Notes: generated by a model not told the origin, from the sequence alone. DNA of 64,000 nt from Nitrospira sp. (GCA_029194665.1 JARFXO010000005.1:124001-188000), one strand, 5' to 3'; shown: positions 35,085 to 44,550, counted from the first letter of the stretch. Numbers and translations: made by a program.

Positions 35085-38000
35085 CGATCTATTGATATCG
35101 GACCGTCTGGCTCGAGAGTCGGCCGAGACGACGTTCGATCGCAACGTGGTCGTCGTAGCTGGAGCTGGGACAGGCAAGACGACCTTACTCGTCAATCGTC
35201 TTGTGCATCTGCTCATGAAAGAGCCCAATCCGGTCCTGATTACCCAGGTCGTCGCCTTGACGTTCACCAACAAGGCGGCCACCGAAATGAAAGTACGGTT
35301 GCGTGAGCGGCTTGACGTTCTCGCTTGCCCGAAGACCGATTCGATACCATCAAGCGATGGGGGGGCTGTCTCATGCGGCGATCTTCAAGCACGATATAGA
35401 CTGAGCGTCGACGCAATTGCGGCTCGTGCTCAGACGGCACTCAACGACATTGAAAAGGCCCAGATCGGTACCCTCCACAGTTTCGCCGCGCACTTATTAA
35501 GACTCCATCCGCTCGAGAGCGGAGTCGATCCTGATTTCAAAGAAGACGACGGCTTGCGATTTGAAGAGCAGTTCACCGCCGCGTGGGATTGCTGGCTCGA
35601 TCATGAATTGAGCCGAGCTGGACGACAGCATCATCTGTGGCGATCGGTCTTGTCGTCGACCACTCTCGAAGCGGTCAGCGCGTTGGCCCGGTCCTTGTGC
35701 AGTGAATTAATTGATCTCAGTACTCTGCAAATGCAAGTCGAATCGACGGCAGTGGCGCCGGCCATCTTGCATTGGATCCAGCACATGGAAGACCGAGCGG
35801 ATCAGCTCATGAAAACCTATGATCGGCCGAAGCGCCGTAAGGTCGAGCAGATGCTCGCCGCGACGGCGTCTCTGATGCGGCTCGTGGCAGCAAAAGGGTT
35901 GCCAGGCCGGCAAGACTTGACGACGGCAGAAGGAGAATGGCTCGGCAAGGATCTCGGAAGCGTTGTGGCTGGATGGGAAAAAGGCGATTTCAAAGAGGCC
36001 GCTTCGTTCATCCAGACGGCGCAACAGCTTCTGTCGGTCGATCATGCATTCTTGAACGATCTCCTGAACCTCCTCATCCCGCTTGTGCGGAACATACGCG
36101 AAACCTTTGCTCGGCAAGGCTGGATTTCGTTTGATGGGTTGCTGGCACGGGCACGGATGCTTCTCTTCGAACATCCGTCCATTCGTGAACGGATCAAACG
36201 GGACTATCGAGCCGTGCTGGTCGATGAATTTCAGGACACGGACCCGGTGCAGTACGAAATCATCCTTGCCGTCTCGGAGCGGCAGGGCAGCCAGGCGCCT
36301 GACTGGCAGGCGATGCGGCTCGAACCGGGGAAACTCTTCATTGTCGGAGATCCCAAACAATCGATCTATGCCTTTCGGCGTGCCGACATCGAAGCCTTCG
36401 ACCGAGTCGTGGAAAAAGTCACGGCTGATGGTGGAGGGATCGAGACGTTGACGACGAATTTCCGAAGCGATGCGGCAGTCTTGGAGCCGGTGAACGAGGT
36501 CTTCGATCGGCTGTTCGAACGGAAACCGCTGGTCCAGCCGGCGAATGTCCGCCTGAAGGTGCGCCCTCAGCGACGACCGGCCTCGATCGAGGCTGGCGTT
36601 CGTCTCAGCGTGACAATCCCGGACGGTGAACAAGAGACATTCGATGCGGCAGGAGCGACGAGGGCCGAGAGCGAAGTGCTGGTTCGCTGGTTGACTGACG
36701 AGGTCCTGAATCGTCCTTCCATGAAACCCGGCCACGTGGCGTTGCTGTTTAGAAAGCTTACGCAAGCCGATGCCTACCTCGATGCCCTGCGTCGACACGA
36801 CATTCCCTACATCATTGAAGGGGAGAAACATTTCTATCGCCGCCAAGAGGTGATCGATCTTGTCAATTTGCTGCGGGTCTTGGATCATCCTCACGACGAC
36901 ATCGCCTTGACCGGCCTCCTTCGTTCACCGCTTGGGGGGCTAGCGGATGGGGAACTCTATGAGCTCAAGCAGGCGGGGTATTTCAATTATCTCGATGCGA
37001 AGCGCCTGGAGGGATGGTCCCATGCTCGTGCCGCCGCAGTGCGGCGACTGTACGAGCACCTGGCTTGGCTCCATCGGGCCATCGCTGTGCTGCCATTGGT
37101 AGAGGCCATCGAACTGATGTTTGACCGACTACCCCTCCTCGATTTGGCCGCCGCATCGCTCCATGGCGAACAGGCCGTGGCCAATCTCATGAAGGTCAAA
37201 CAGACGACTGCTTCATTGGCCGACCGGCCCCACATGACCTTGAGTGGATTTGTGGAGCTTATGATCGCCAGGCTTGAGGAACAACCGGACGAATCGGAGA
37301 GCCCTCTCGCCGAGGAGTCGCTCGAAGCCGTGCACGTCTTGACGATTCATAAAGCCAAAGGCTTGGAGTTTCCCATTGTGGTGCTGCCGGGACTCCACCA
37401 GGGGAGCGGGCGGGAGCGGAGCGTGCCGCAGGTCTCGTACGATTGGTCGAGTGGAACCTATGGGCTTGCTCTGGACCGTCATCGATCCCTCGGCTCGCTG
37501 CTGGTCCAGCACAAGCTGCGGCTGCGAGAAGAGGCGGAACGGCGACGCGTGCTCTATGTGGGGATGACCAGGGCTAAGGAATTGTTGTTGTTATCGGGAG
37601 GGATGATGAGCCGCTTCGTCGGTGAAACGGTTTTCGACCTGTTGCAGAACATCGGTACGGGGGAGATCGGAACAGTCTCGACCGAGGCCTTGAAGGTCGG
37701 CGGAAGCACGATTCCTCATCGCGCCGTTGCGGCGCCGAAACGAAAGTCGCCACGCCGACGTTCTGAACGCGTGGGTAGCGCGTCATTGATCGATCCACAG
37801 GAGATCGCCGCGCTGTGGGAAGCAAGGACGGTTCGATGGACCGAGATTCGTGAGACCCCACATCATCTGACGTCCACGAGGCTGGGTAAGCGAGGGGTGG
37901 ACATACGTGAGACGACCCCTGTTCGACAGGATATGGAGATCGGACGGTTGGCCGGTGTGGTGGCGCACCGCCTGCTCGAGCGATGGGATTTTTCACAGGA

Positions 38001-38421
38001 CCCTTCTGGGTTACTTGCTGAGGTTGAGTCAGCCGTTCGATCTGTCCTTGCACCAGACGAACAACCTCGGGCTGGAGCGGTCGCCGGCTCCGTGAACGAT
38101 CTCCTGGTGACGTTCGGTCGATCGGAGGCCTATGCACGGCTCCGCTCATCCCACATCCTTGGTCGGGAGGTCCCGTTCATCATGCCGTGGGAGGAGAGGC
38201 AGGTCATGGAAGGAGTCATCGACCTCATATACCGGTTGGATGGAGAGCTCTGGATAACCGACTATAAGACGGACATGGTATCGACGGATCAATCGTCGGC
38301 TCGGGCTGAGCAGTACCGCACACAGAGTGAGGTCTATAAGGCTGCTGTAGTGCAGGGACTGGGAATCAAGCCGCGTTTTCACTGTCTGTTTCTGCGATGC
38401 GCAACGGCAGTAGAGCTATAA
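35071..38421 (+). CDS. addA: AddA-like UvrD-family helicase-nuclease
   Basis: 1116 residues (ATG 35071; ATG 35077 also possible). SF1 helicase motifs are complete: AGAGTGKTTLL (I), TFTNKAATEM (Ia), DEFQDTDPVQYE (II), GDPKQSIYAFRRAD (III), TNFRSD (IV), IHKAKGLEFPIVV (V) and LYVGMTRAKELL (VI). The C-terminal PD-(D/E)XK domain has WITDYKTDMV near residue 1070. It overlaps the AddB-like gene by 14 nt. It should unwind and cut DNA ends until a Chi-like signal. Both nuclease motifs look intact, so this is a two-nuclease AddAB type. Confidence 0.93.
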   Translation: MLMNNDLLISDRLARESAETTFDRNVVVVAGAGTGKTTLLVNRLVHLLMKEPNPVLITQVVALTFTNKAATEMKVRLRERLDVLACPKTDSIPSSDGGAVSCGDLQARYRLSVDAIAARAQTALNDIEKAQIGTLHSFAAHLLRLHPLESGVDPDFKEDDGLRFEEQFTAAWDCWLDHELSRAGRQHHLWRSVLSSTTLEAVSALARSLCSELIDLSTLQMQVESTAVAPAILHWIQHMEDRADQLMKTYDRPKRRKVEQMLAATASLMRLVAAKGLPGRQDLTTAEGEWLGKDLGSVVAGWEKGDFKEAASFIQTAQQLLSVDHAFLNDLLNLLIPLVRNIRETFARQGWISFDGLLARARMLLFEHPSIRERIKRDYRAVLVDEFQDTDPVQYEIILAVSERQGSQAPDWQAMRLEPGKLFIVGDPKQSIYAFRRADIEAFDRVVEKVTADGGGIETLTTNFRSDAAVLEPVNEVFDRLFERKPLVQPANVRLKVRPQRRPASIEAGVRLSVTIPDGEQETFDAAGATRAESEVLVRWLTDEVLNRPSMKPGHVALLFRKLTQADAYLDALRRHDIPYIIEGEKHFYRRQEVIDLVNLLRVLDHPHDDIALTGLLRSPLGGLADGELYELKQAGYFNYLDAKRLEGWSHARAAAVRRLYEHLAWLHRAIAVLPLVEAIELMFDRLPLLDLAAASLHGEQAVANLMKVKQTTASLADRPHMTLSGFVELMIARLEEQPDESESPLAEESLEAVHVLTIHKAKGLEFPIVVLPGLHQGSGRERSVPQVSYDWSSGTYGLALDRHRSLGSLLVQHKLRLREEAERRRVLYVGMTRAKELLLLSGGMMSRFVGETVFDLLQNIGTGEIGTVSTEALKVGGSTIPHRAVAAPKRKSPRRRSERVGSASLIDPQEIAALWEARTVRWTEIRETPHHLTSTRLGKRGVDIRETTPVRQDMEIGRLAGVVAHRLLERWDFSQDPSGLLAEVESAVRSVLAPDEQPRAGAVAGSVNDLLVTFGRSEAYARLRSSHILGREVPFIMPWEERQVMEGVIDLIYRLDGELWITDYKTDMVSTDQSSARAEQYRTQSEVYKAAVVQGLGIKPRFHCLFLRCATAVEL

Positions 38422-38433
38422 GGGTAGGGGAGA

Positions 38434-38817
38434 ATGGAAAGGACCAGGCGCGAGCATATCTCAGCTGAGGCCTTTGCAAAGCTGGTTCAGCAGGCGATCG
38501 CTGACCTGCCGTCTCCCTATGCCAAGCTGATGGAATCGATCGCCGTCGTGGTGGAGGAGGAGCCGCCGCAAGACGTGCTCGAAGACCTTGAACTGGACAG
38601 AGCGGACGATTTGCTTGGGCTGTACCAAGGCCAATCGCTGGCGGCTGACTCATTTTTCAGGCCAGGCGGGGAAGCGCCTCCGCGGATTTCCATCTATCGC
38701 GGACCGATCCTCCGACTGTGTGAGAGTCCGGAAGACGTGGTGCAGGAAGTGTACGACACGGTCGTGCACGAGTTGGGCCACCATGTGGGTCTGGACGATG
38801 ATGAGATGCCATATTGA
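38434..38817 (+). CDS. zincin-like metallopeptidase family protein
   Basis: 127 residues, AGGGGAGA just before the ATG. The sequence ends with a zinc-binding HExxHxxGLDDDEM (VHELGHHVGLDDDEMPY), the hallmark of the small zincin_1/DUF1025 family often found as a lone gene. The N-terminal part has FAKLVQQAIADLP and IAVVVEE, also typical. Family proteins are cytoplasmic with no proven substrate. It follows addA by 12 nt and may belong to the same transcript; it is convergent with lgt. Confidence 0.88.
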   Translation: MERTRREHISAEAFAKLVQQAIADLPSPYAKLMESIAVVVEEEPPQDVLEDLELDRADDLLGLYQGQSLAADSFFRPGGEAPPRISIYRGPILRLCESPEDVVQEVYDTVVHELGHHVGLDDDEMPY

Positions 38818-38869
38818 CAAAGCGCTGAGTTTAAAGCGTCGGAAACCTCTAACTCAGCCCTCATCACTG

Positions 38870-39685
38870 TTAGGAGTGCGCAGCCGTCAGTCTCGATTTT
38901 TGATAGCCCCAGATAAGCATGCTGGCCCCAACCAACACCATGGGCAAAGACAGAATTTGACCCATGGTGATCGGTCCCAAGATAAATCCCAAGTGCAGAT
39001 CCGGTTCACGGAAGAATTCAACGATCAGTCGGCTGATCCCGTAACCGGTGATGAAACTCCAAAAGACCGTGCCGGCCGGGGTCGGACGTCGATCGATCCA
39101 CCATAATGCTGTGAATAAGACAAGGCCTTCCAATGTTGCCTCATACAATTGAGAGGGATGGCGGCAAGCAGGGCCCCCCGCTGGAAAGACCATGCACCAA
39201 CCCACGTCGGTTGACCGACCGAAGAGTTCACCGTTGATGAAGTTTCCGATCCGACCGAACCCTAAGCCGATCGGTGTGACGCAGGCGGCCAAGTCTGCGA
39301 TGGTATAGGCAGGAATTCCTTGCCTCCTGCTGAACCAGATCAGGGCAATGATGGTTCCGAGGAGCCCACCGTGGAAGGACATGCCTCCTTCCCAGACCGC
39401 GACGAGTTTCAGCGGGTTTTGGATGTAGTAGGAAAAATTGTAAAAGAGCGTGTAACCGATGCGCCCACCGAGAAATACGCCGAAAGCAGCGTAGACGACC
39501 ATGTCGTAGATCTGGTCCTTCCTGATCGTCAGTTCTTTTCGGGCGACTTTGTGTTGGATAAGGAAGTAGGCCGTGGTCAGGCCGATCAGGTACATCAACC
39601 CATACCAGCGGAGTTGGATGGGTCCTAGTGCCACAATAACTGGGTCGATGTTTGGGTAGGGGATGGCGGCTGCGGGACCCATCAC
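38870..39685 (-). CDS. lgt: prolipoprotein diacylglyceryl transferase
   Basis: 271 residues with seven membrane helices. It transfers diacylglycerol from phosphatidylglycerol to the lipobox Cys of prolipoproteins. The Lgt signature GRIGNFINGELFGR and the HPSQLYEA motif are intact, as are Tyr/Arg-rich periplasmic elements (GGRIGYTLFYN, MSFHGGLLG with the essential His). It is transcribed alone. It supplies the enzyme needed by the many lipoproteins of this window. Confidence 0.97.
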   Translation of the reverse strand: MMGPAAAIPYPNIDPVIVALGPIQLRWYGLMYLIGLTTAYFLIQHKVARKELTIRKDQIYDMVVYAAFGVFLGGRIGYTLFYNFSYYIQNPLKLVAVWEGGMSFHGGLLGTIIALIWFSRRQGIPAYTIADLAACVTPIGLGFGRIGNFINGELFGRSTDVGWCMVFPAGGPACRHPSQLYEATLEGLVLFTALWWIDRRPTPAGTVFWSFITGYGISRLIVEFFREPDLHLGFILGPITMGQILSLPMVLVGASMLIWGYQKSRLTAAHS

Positions 39686-40039
39686 TGTGCTTTCAGTCCA
39701 GTCCTTCGTGAGATGGCGCTCATAGCTTGAAAGGAACGCGAATCTTGATCATACACAGTACCCTTCGCGACCTACGGCAAAACTTGCCGCTGGATCATAC
39801 GGGGGCTCTTGTGTCAATGCAAGCGCGACAAAGGTTAGAAACGCCTAAAGTTTAAACCCGGTAAATCGGCTTCCATGGCTGATTGGCCAGCATGGATGAA
39901 TCAAAAGTGTTGGTTTTCTGAAACGACTGTGTCTCGATCTGTCGAGAAAAAGAGACCAAAAATTAGTCACTCTTAATTACCAAAAAACGCCTCCTACGGT
40001 TTTCCGCGGAATTCGCGTCCCCTACGAACATTCTTATCC
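39686..40039. other. intergenic region upstream of the YtxH gene
   Basis: No gene recognised. A/T-rich parts around 39930-39990 and a sigma-54-type promoter match at its right end (40040) stand out. Otherwise nothing. Confidence 0.4.
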
Positions 40040-40055
40040 TGGCACAGAGCGTGCT
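40040..40055 (+). promoter_or_regulatory. candidate sigma-54 (-24/-12) promoter
   Basis: TGGCACAGAGCGTGCT matches the RpoN consensus TGGCAC-N5-TTGCW, with the GG and GC dinucleotides exactly 10 nt apart. It lies 70 nt upstream of the YtxH ATG (40126), leaving room for a normal leader. No enhancer site was identified. Confidence 0.5.
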
Positions 40056-40125
40056 CAAACACCTCACCATAGGAATGGTTCTTAAACAATCTTCCGGCTC
40101 ATTCACCATCACGAGGAGGTTCACC

Positions 40126-40395
40126 ATGTCGGAGCAGGAGAATCAGGTCGCCAAGGCAGCAGCACTTATCGCCGGTGGGGCGGTCATCGGAGCAGGACTC
40201 GGGCTCCTCTTCGCTCCACAGACCGGTGTGGAAACTCGTCGAAGCATCAGCCGCTACGCCCGTAAGGCGCAGGTGCAGACCAGCCGATGGGGCAAGGCGA
40301 TCAAGTCGGGAGTGGAGGGAGCGCTGGACCGTAAGGCCGGGAAAGAGAAGGGCTGTGAACAAGAACGGCCACAACTGACTGCGGTGTTGAACTAA
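40126..40395 (+). CDS. YtxH-domain small membrane-associated stress protein
   Basis: 89 residues from ATG 40126, preceded by GAGGAGG about 7 nt away. A glycine-rich membrane segment (AALIAGGAVIGAGLGLLFAPQTG) is followed by the YtxH signature TRRSISRYARKA and a basic tail. YtxH proteins are general-stress or envelope proteins of unknown mechanism. It stands alone behind a sigma-54 promoter candidate. Confidence 0.85.
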   Translation: MSEQENQVAKAAALIAGGAVIGAGLGLLFAPQTGVETRRSISRYARKAQVQTSRWGKAIKSGVEGALDRKAGKEKGCEQERPQLTAVLN

Positions 40396-41203
40396 GCTTC
40401 TCGAAGATCATCGGTAGCAGGTCACCCCGTCGCTCTCCTCCGTCGGCACGGGCTGCCTGGTACCGATGGTCCGAGGGGATCCGAATACTGATGGTCCCGG
40501 CCAGTTTTCCTACTCGATCACCTTCTTTCGGGTAGCCGGAAATGTCCAGGCTCCCTTTGGGCTCCTCGTGCCAGGTGAGACAATCCTCAGTATAGTAGGG
40601 CCGCATCGGGGTGCTGAGGAGCCTTCCCCCGTCGATCCATTCGACAAGCGGCATCGTCGAGGCCGGTTGACTCGCATGCCGCTTCAGCACCGTTTCTTCG
40701 CACGAATCCGCCCATTCTGCTCCGAACGGCGACAGTCAATCCCGTAAAGCCTTCCTGGACGGTCGCGAGCGCATGCAGTTTTCCATTCTACGTATGAAAT
40801 TGATACCATAGCTGTTCCGCGTTACTCCGGGCTTTTTGATGATGGCTCCGATACCCTCTTGATGGGAAATAGGGAGGAGAAAGCCATAGGCCTGCCGGAC
40901 CGGTGCGGGAACGGTTCCGCTCACGAGCGAGACCAACAGATCCAGCTCGCCTTCTTCCATTGTGATGAACAGATGTGGAAACCGGGCGACCTGCAGGGTC
41001 GGAACGAAGGGGGTCTGTCCGCTGCACGTTCTAGCGCATTGAGGACGAGATTGCTGGAAGAGTTTTCCTGAAGGTCTTGTTTGAGCTAACGGTGTCCTAT
41101 TTCAGTTGCACGGCACTCCACGTCGGGTATGGTGGATGGGTTGGGAAGAGGGGGCGAGAAAAGTGACTGTGGTCCGTAGCCGCTATGGTAGAATCCGCCT
41201 CTC
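40396..41203. other. gene-poor region with possible decayed reading frames
   Basis: No intact recognisable gene in about 800 bp. On the minus strand, frames at 40301-40690 and 40736-41000 have protein-like composition (e.g. TLQVARFPHLF then LDLLVSLVSGTVPAPV) but no signature or ribosome site. They may be remnants of one gene. The tRNA-Leu follows. Confidence 0.35.
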
Positions 41204-41293
41204 GCCGGAGTGGCGGAATAGGCAGACGCAAGGGACTTAAAATCCCTCGGGCTCACAAGGCCTGTACCGGTTCGATCCCGGTCTCCGGCACCA
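41204..41293 (+). tRNA. tRNA-Leu (anticodon UAA)
   Basis: Ninety nucleotides including an encoded CCA. Acceptor arms GCCGGAG and CTCCGGC pair; D-loop, a long class II variable arm and the T-arm (CCGGTTCGATCCCGG) are all found. The anticodon loop CTTAAAA gives UAA at 41238-41240. It reads codons UUA and UUG. No integrase or att duplication was seen next to it. Confidence 0.97.
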
Positions 41294-41341
41294 GTCGCTG
41301 TGGCTCGTGTATCAGTCGCGAACGAACCTATAGAGGGATTC

Positions 41342-41575
41342 ATGAATACAAAAGGAATCGTGATGGCGGTTGCCGGGGTGACTCTCTTTCTTGGTGCCAT
41401 TGGCATTGGGGCGTGGGTGATGACGGCGCCTTTGGAAGCGGGAGAAGCAGAAACGAAACGGTGTAATGAATATGTGGTTGAGTTGGATCAGGTGAATAAG
41501 TACAAGTGGTTTTGGACGCCCTATCATCAGCGCATGGCGTTCAACACCTGCATCACCAAGAAAATAGGCCAGTAG
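41342..41575 (+). CDS. 77-residue membrane-anchored small protein
   Basis: ATG 41342 after GAGGGATTC. One hydrophobic helix at the N-terminus (IVMAVAGVTLFLGAIGIGAWVM) is followed by a short soluble part with two Cys (KRCNEY and NTCITK) that may pair outside the membrane. No family is recognised. It begins 49 nt after the tRNA and is followed by another exported-protein gene; both may be co-transcribed. Confidence 0.65.
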   Translation: MNTKGIVMAVAGVTLFLGAIGIGAWVMTAPLEAGEAETKRCNEYVVELDQVNKYKWFWTPYHQRMAFNTCITKKIGQ

Positions 41576-41641
41576 CAATAGTCGGTACCCCTTTCTTTCT
41601 CAGACTCAGCGGTTGATCATTTCTTTCTGCAAGGGTGGCGC

Positions 41642-42058
41642 ATGTCTTCCGCTCGTGCCGTATCTTCTACAATTCTCATTGCGTTCACGCTTCTTCAGCT
41701 GTGGAGTGTGGCGCCTATCTTTGCCGAGTGGCTACTGATCGATGGCAATGACAAGGCGAAAGTCTATGTCGATACTGAGACCATCAGCCGAAAAGACGAC
41801 TTGGTAAGAGTCTGGGTCTTAGACGATCTGAAAACCGTCCACACCAGAGGTTTCAGCAAATACTTGTCCGTACGAGCTCAGGAAGAACACGATTGTGTCA
41901 ATGAACGTTTTCGACTCCTGGAGTTGGAAAATACCTCAGGGAATATGGGGACAGGTAGCGTGGTTTACAAGAAATCAGGAGAGTCAGGCTGGGCACCCAT
42001 CCCGCGAGGAACCTTGGCCCAGTCGGTTTGGAAATTTGTGTGCGGGGGGAAGAGATGA
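41642..42058 (+). CDS. surface-adhesin-E-like exported protein
   Basis: 138 residues with a signal peptide ending in APIFA near residue 28. The mature part fits the adhesin-E-like family of small periplasmic/surface proteins: EWLLIDGNDKAKVYVDTETISRKDDLVRVWVLDDL, SKYLSVRAQEEHDCVNERFR and a final VWKFVCGG, with two Cys that probably pair. Exact role unknown; homologues in Proteobacteria bind host matrix proteins. AAGGGTGG precedes the ATG. Confidence 0.8.
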   Translation: MSSARAVSSTILIAFTLLQLWSVAPIFAEWLLIDGNDKAKVYVDTETISRKDDLVRVWVLDDLKTVHTRGFSKYLSVRAQEEHDCVNERFRLLELENTSGNMGTGSVVYKKSGESGWAPIPRGTLAQSVWKFVCGGKR

Positions 42059-42257
42059 ATGGTGACCACCCGAGTCAAGCTGATGGATTATACGCCGAAA
42101 TCAGGCCTGATGAGCCGCCCTGGCCTGTCTGCGGAACAAGATCACGTGAAGCCCCAGTTCGCGCCTGCTCCTGGTAGACTATCTCATGTGAGCCGGAAAT
42201 CACCGGATAGACGTTGATTTGTTCCTGCACCAGGTACGTCTTTCACAGGAGGGTTAC

Positions 42258-42641
42258 ATGTTCGGCCCAATTACGCTGCCGTTCGGAGCCAAGATGTTGT
42301 TCAATACGGTGAAGCTGAAACCAGGCGTCAGTTTCGAGGATGTCGAGTTGGCCGTCGGAGAGATGTGCATGGTGGTCAAGGAAACCTACGGCGGTGAGAA
42401 AGGAGGCTTCTTGGCCGGGCAAGTCTTCAGGTTCTCAGGCTTCGTGTCAGATGAGGGCTCGCTCATCGACAACAAGGCCACCGACGAGCATTACGCAATC
42501 GTGACCTACTGGCGATCTTTTGAGGCACACGAGAAGTCCCATGCCGACGAACTATTCACCAGCAAATTTGCATCCATGGTGAACATGTGCTCGGAGACCA
42601 AGGAACTCGGCTATGACATGCTGTGGCAAGGGGCACCGTGA
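42258..42641 (+). CDS. uncharacterised small alpha-beta-barrel-like protein
   Basis: 127 residues from ATG 42258, after AGGAGGG. Contains FNTVKLKPGVSFEDVELAVGEMCMVV, FRFSGFVSDEGS and HYAIVTYWRSFEAHEKSHADELF, which look like a dimeric alpha-beta barrel similar to monooxygenase-type proteins. No signal peptide. I know of no function. It could bind heme or an aromatic ligand as some relatives do, but nothing in the sequence proves this. Confidence 0.6.
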   Translation: MFGPITLPFGAKMLFNTVKLKPGVSFEDVELAVGEMCMVVKETYGGEKGGFLAGQVFRFSGFVSDEGSLIDNKATDEHYAIVTYWRSFEAHEKSHADELFTSKFASMVNMCSETKELGYDMLWQGAP

Positions 42642-43109
42642 AGCAGCAGATGGGGCAGACAGCTTGGAAAGGTCGCTCGCTGACTTGTCAAGTTCAACTC
42701 CAAGCTTCTCTGGCTTTGAAAGTAATATGGCCGAGACTTTCAAAGCGCGAAGAGTGTGGAAAATTCCTTCCGAGATTGGTGGGCGCTCGAGTCACAGAAA
42801 AGCTGTGGGAGGAGTACAAAGTCTTGTCCACCAGCACACCCATCCGACTGCAGAGACGGCGAAGAAAAGGGAGCACACTCCGCTCACTCTGATTCAGGAC
42901 ATCGGGCACTTGTCCTTGCCGGATCTTGCAGCGCAAGGCTGGCGTTCACAAAACAAGATGTGACCCCGCCTCTTGATCACTTCCCGGTTGCCGATAATTT
43001 CGAAATCACCAGACTCGTTCCCAACTATTTGTAGTTTTCGTTCGCGGAGCGTTAAACTCACTACCATCACCCACAATCTCCCGTTTTGTGCTTCACAGAT
43101 TGCGCGGCG
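42642..43109. other. intergenic region, nothing recognised
   Basis: Several frames are open but none has a start site with ribosome binding or a family pattern. The region separates a rightward gene from the leftward duplicated small gene and could hold gene debris. Confidence 0.35.
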
Positions 43110-43367
43110 TCACTTCTTAAAGATCAGCCTCGGGTTCGTCATGTTCGCCGTCGCAACCGTTACCAATTCCCACCCATTGGCGCCGAATTCATTCAACGTG
43201 GCCCGCATGTCCTCCGTGTCTGGCAGCACCTCGATGATTTGATATTGATAGCGCTTCGGCTCCTGAGCCGTTACCGCGAATGGTTGGCCAAGGAGCAACA
43301 TGAGTCCGAGGGCCACAAGACTGACGGCTGCTATTGTCCACGCAACTGAAATTCGTACGGTCAACAT
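43110..43367 (-). CDS. small exported DUF4177-like protein, copy 1
   Basis: 85 residues with GAGGTGATAT before the ATG. A hydrophobic signal (residues 10-35) precedes a DUF4177-like module (YQYQIIEVLPDTEDMRATLNEFGANGWELVTV). Eighty percent or so of residues match the paralogue at 44293-44550. A short remnant of the polA 3' end lies upstream of it, as it does (intact) for the other copy, so the gene was duplicated together with that end. Confidence 0.8.
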   Translation of the reverse strand: MLTVRISVAWTIAAVSLVALGLMLLLGQPFAVTAQEPKRYQYQIIEVLPDTEDMRATLNEFGANGWELVTVATANMTNPRLIFKK

Positions 43368-43390
43368 ATATCACCTCGCAGGAGTTGTAG

Positions 43391-43425
43391 GTTAAGACTT
43401 GCGCCATGCGCCAGTTCTGCCGACG
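43391..43425 (-). pseudogene. short remnant of the polA 3' end
   Basis: GTTAAGACTTGCGCCATGCG and following bases align with the end of polA (44574-44608), which codes for NWRVAHS and stop. It is too short to be a gene. It marks one edge of the duplication. Confidence 0.7.
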
Positions 43426-43620
43426 CGACATCCTCTACCTCTGTTCTTACTGGCTGCTTGGCCTCGTTACAAGTGTCGGCGGCGAGCATTGTGTTCGAGT
43501 CGTGGCGATCTATTCTGGTTCGCGTTGAGTCAGTCCGACATTAGACACGATGCCCTTGCGTGCAGCCGCTGATTCGCGTCCCAGGAATTCAACGTACTGA
43601 CGAGCGAGGAGGCGTCGCGA

Positions 43621-44125
43621 TGACGACTCGGACCTCTCGTCCCTCTGACCCTGAGGAGCTGCGGTTGTTCCTGCCGTTGCCTCGCGACTGGTTGCCGGAG
43701 GACCACCCGGTGTACTTCCTGGCGGATCTGGTGGAAGGACTGACTCTCACGCCTATCCTCGCCACCTATGGCGAGATGACGCGAGGCACGGCGCGGGATT
43801 ATCCGCAGCTGCTGGTGACAGTGCTGCTCTATACCTACGTCGTCTGGATCCCGGCCTCGTGGCAGATTGCGCGGAAGCTGGAAGACGACTCTACGCTCGG
43901 CGCAAGGCCATCGCCGAACCGGTGTTCGGCCAGGCCAAGCAGGGCTGTGGCTATCTGCAATTCCTGTTGCGGGGGATTTGGCAGGTGCGTGGAGAATGCG
44001 TGATGATCTGTCCGACCCACGATGGGCCTAAGCTCTGGACCGATCTCCGTCGTCAACGGCGACGACTCGGCAAGGGGTTACAGGCACTGGGCAGAAGCCG
44101 GAGCGGAAAGCCCAGGGGTAGTTGA
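43621..44125 (+). pseudogene. IS1182-family transposase with internal deletion
   Basis: Codons from ATG 43621 give an IS1182 N-terminus (LPRDWLPEDHPVYFLADLVEGL, ARDYPQLLVTVLLYTYVV, WQIARKLEDD). At about 43895 the frame switches and jumps to the C-terminal end (YARRKAIAEPVFGQAKQGCGYLQFLLRG and ECVMICPTHD). The central catalytic part (normally about 250-300 residues) is missing. It sits between two copies of the small DUF4177-like gene. Confidence 0.85.
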
Positions 44126-44292
44126 AGATTGCCAGGCTCATCCGTCTGTAGGCGTACGAACGCTGGTTCAACTAGAAAGATCAGGCTCCGCTCACCTCAA
44201 TGTCGGACAGGCTCGTAGAGCCAGTATAAGCGTGGCCGATAGGCCGTGCTGTGCTCGATCTGTTCCATCTCATGCGTTAGCCGCAGCAGGCG

Positions 44293-44550
44293 TCACTTCT
44301 TAAAGATGAGCCTCGGTTCCGTCATGCTGCCCATCGAGACTGCCACCAGTTCCCATCCGTTGGCGCCGAACTCGTTCAGCCTCGTCTGCATGTTCTCAGT
44401 ATCGGGAAGGACTTCAATGATTTTGTACTGAAACCGTTTCGGCTCTTGTGCTTTCGCGGGGAACGGTTGGTCAAGGAGCAGCAAAAACCCGAGGGCCCCA
44501 AGAGTGACGACGGCGATTGTCCAAGCAACTGAAATTCGTATGGTCAACAT
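44293..44550 (-). CDS. small exported DUF4177-like protein, copy 2
   Basis: 85 residues, same layout as the copy at 43110-43367 (signal, then YKIIEVLPDTENMQTRLNEFGANGWELVAV and PRLIFKK). GAGGTGATAT precedes the ATG. It lies 24 nt downstream of the polA stop, so may be co-transcribed with polA. Role unknown; the DUF4177 fold occurs in many small bacterial proteins. Confidence 0.8.
   Translation of the reverse strand: MLTIRISVAWTIAVVTLGALGFLLLLDQPFPAKAQEPKRFQYKIIEVLPDTENMQTRLNEFGANGWELVAVSMGSMTEPRLIFKK

Noticed and set aside
35707-36894. 395-residue open frame on the minus strand
   Set aside because: It is antisense within the AddA-like gene, whose motifs are all intact; no family features.
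38820-38862. Bidirectional terminator between the zincin and lgt genes
   Set aside because: GCTGAGTT and AACTCAGC pair but the loop is about 19 nt and there is no T-tract; not convincing.
40301-40690. 129-residue minus-strand gene
   Set aside because: Overlaps the end of the YtxH gene, no ribosome site and no family; kept only as possible debris.
41204-41293. Genomic-island attachment site at tRNA-Leu
   Set aside because: No integrase nearby and no repeat of the tRNA 3' end seen in the window.
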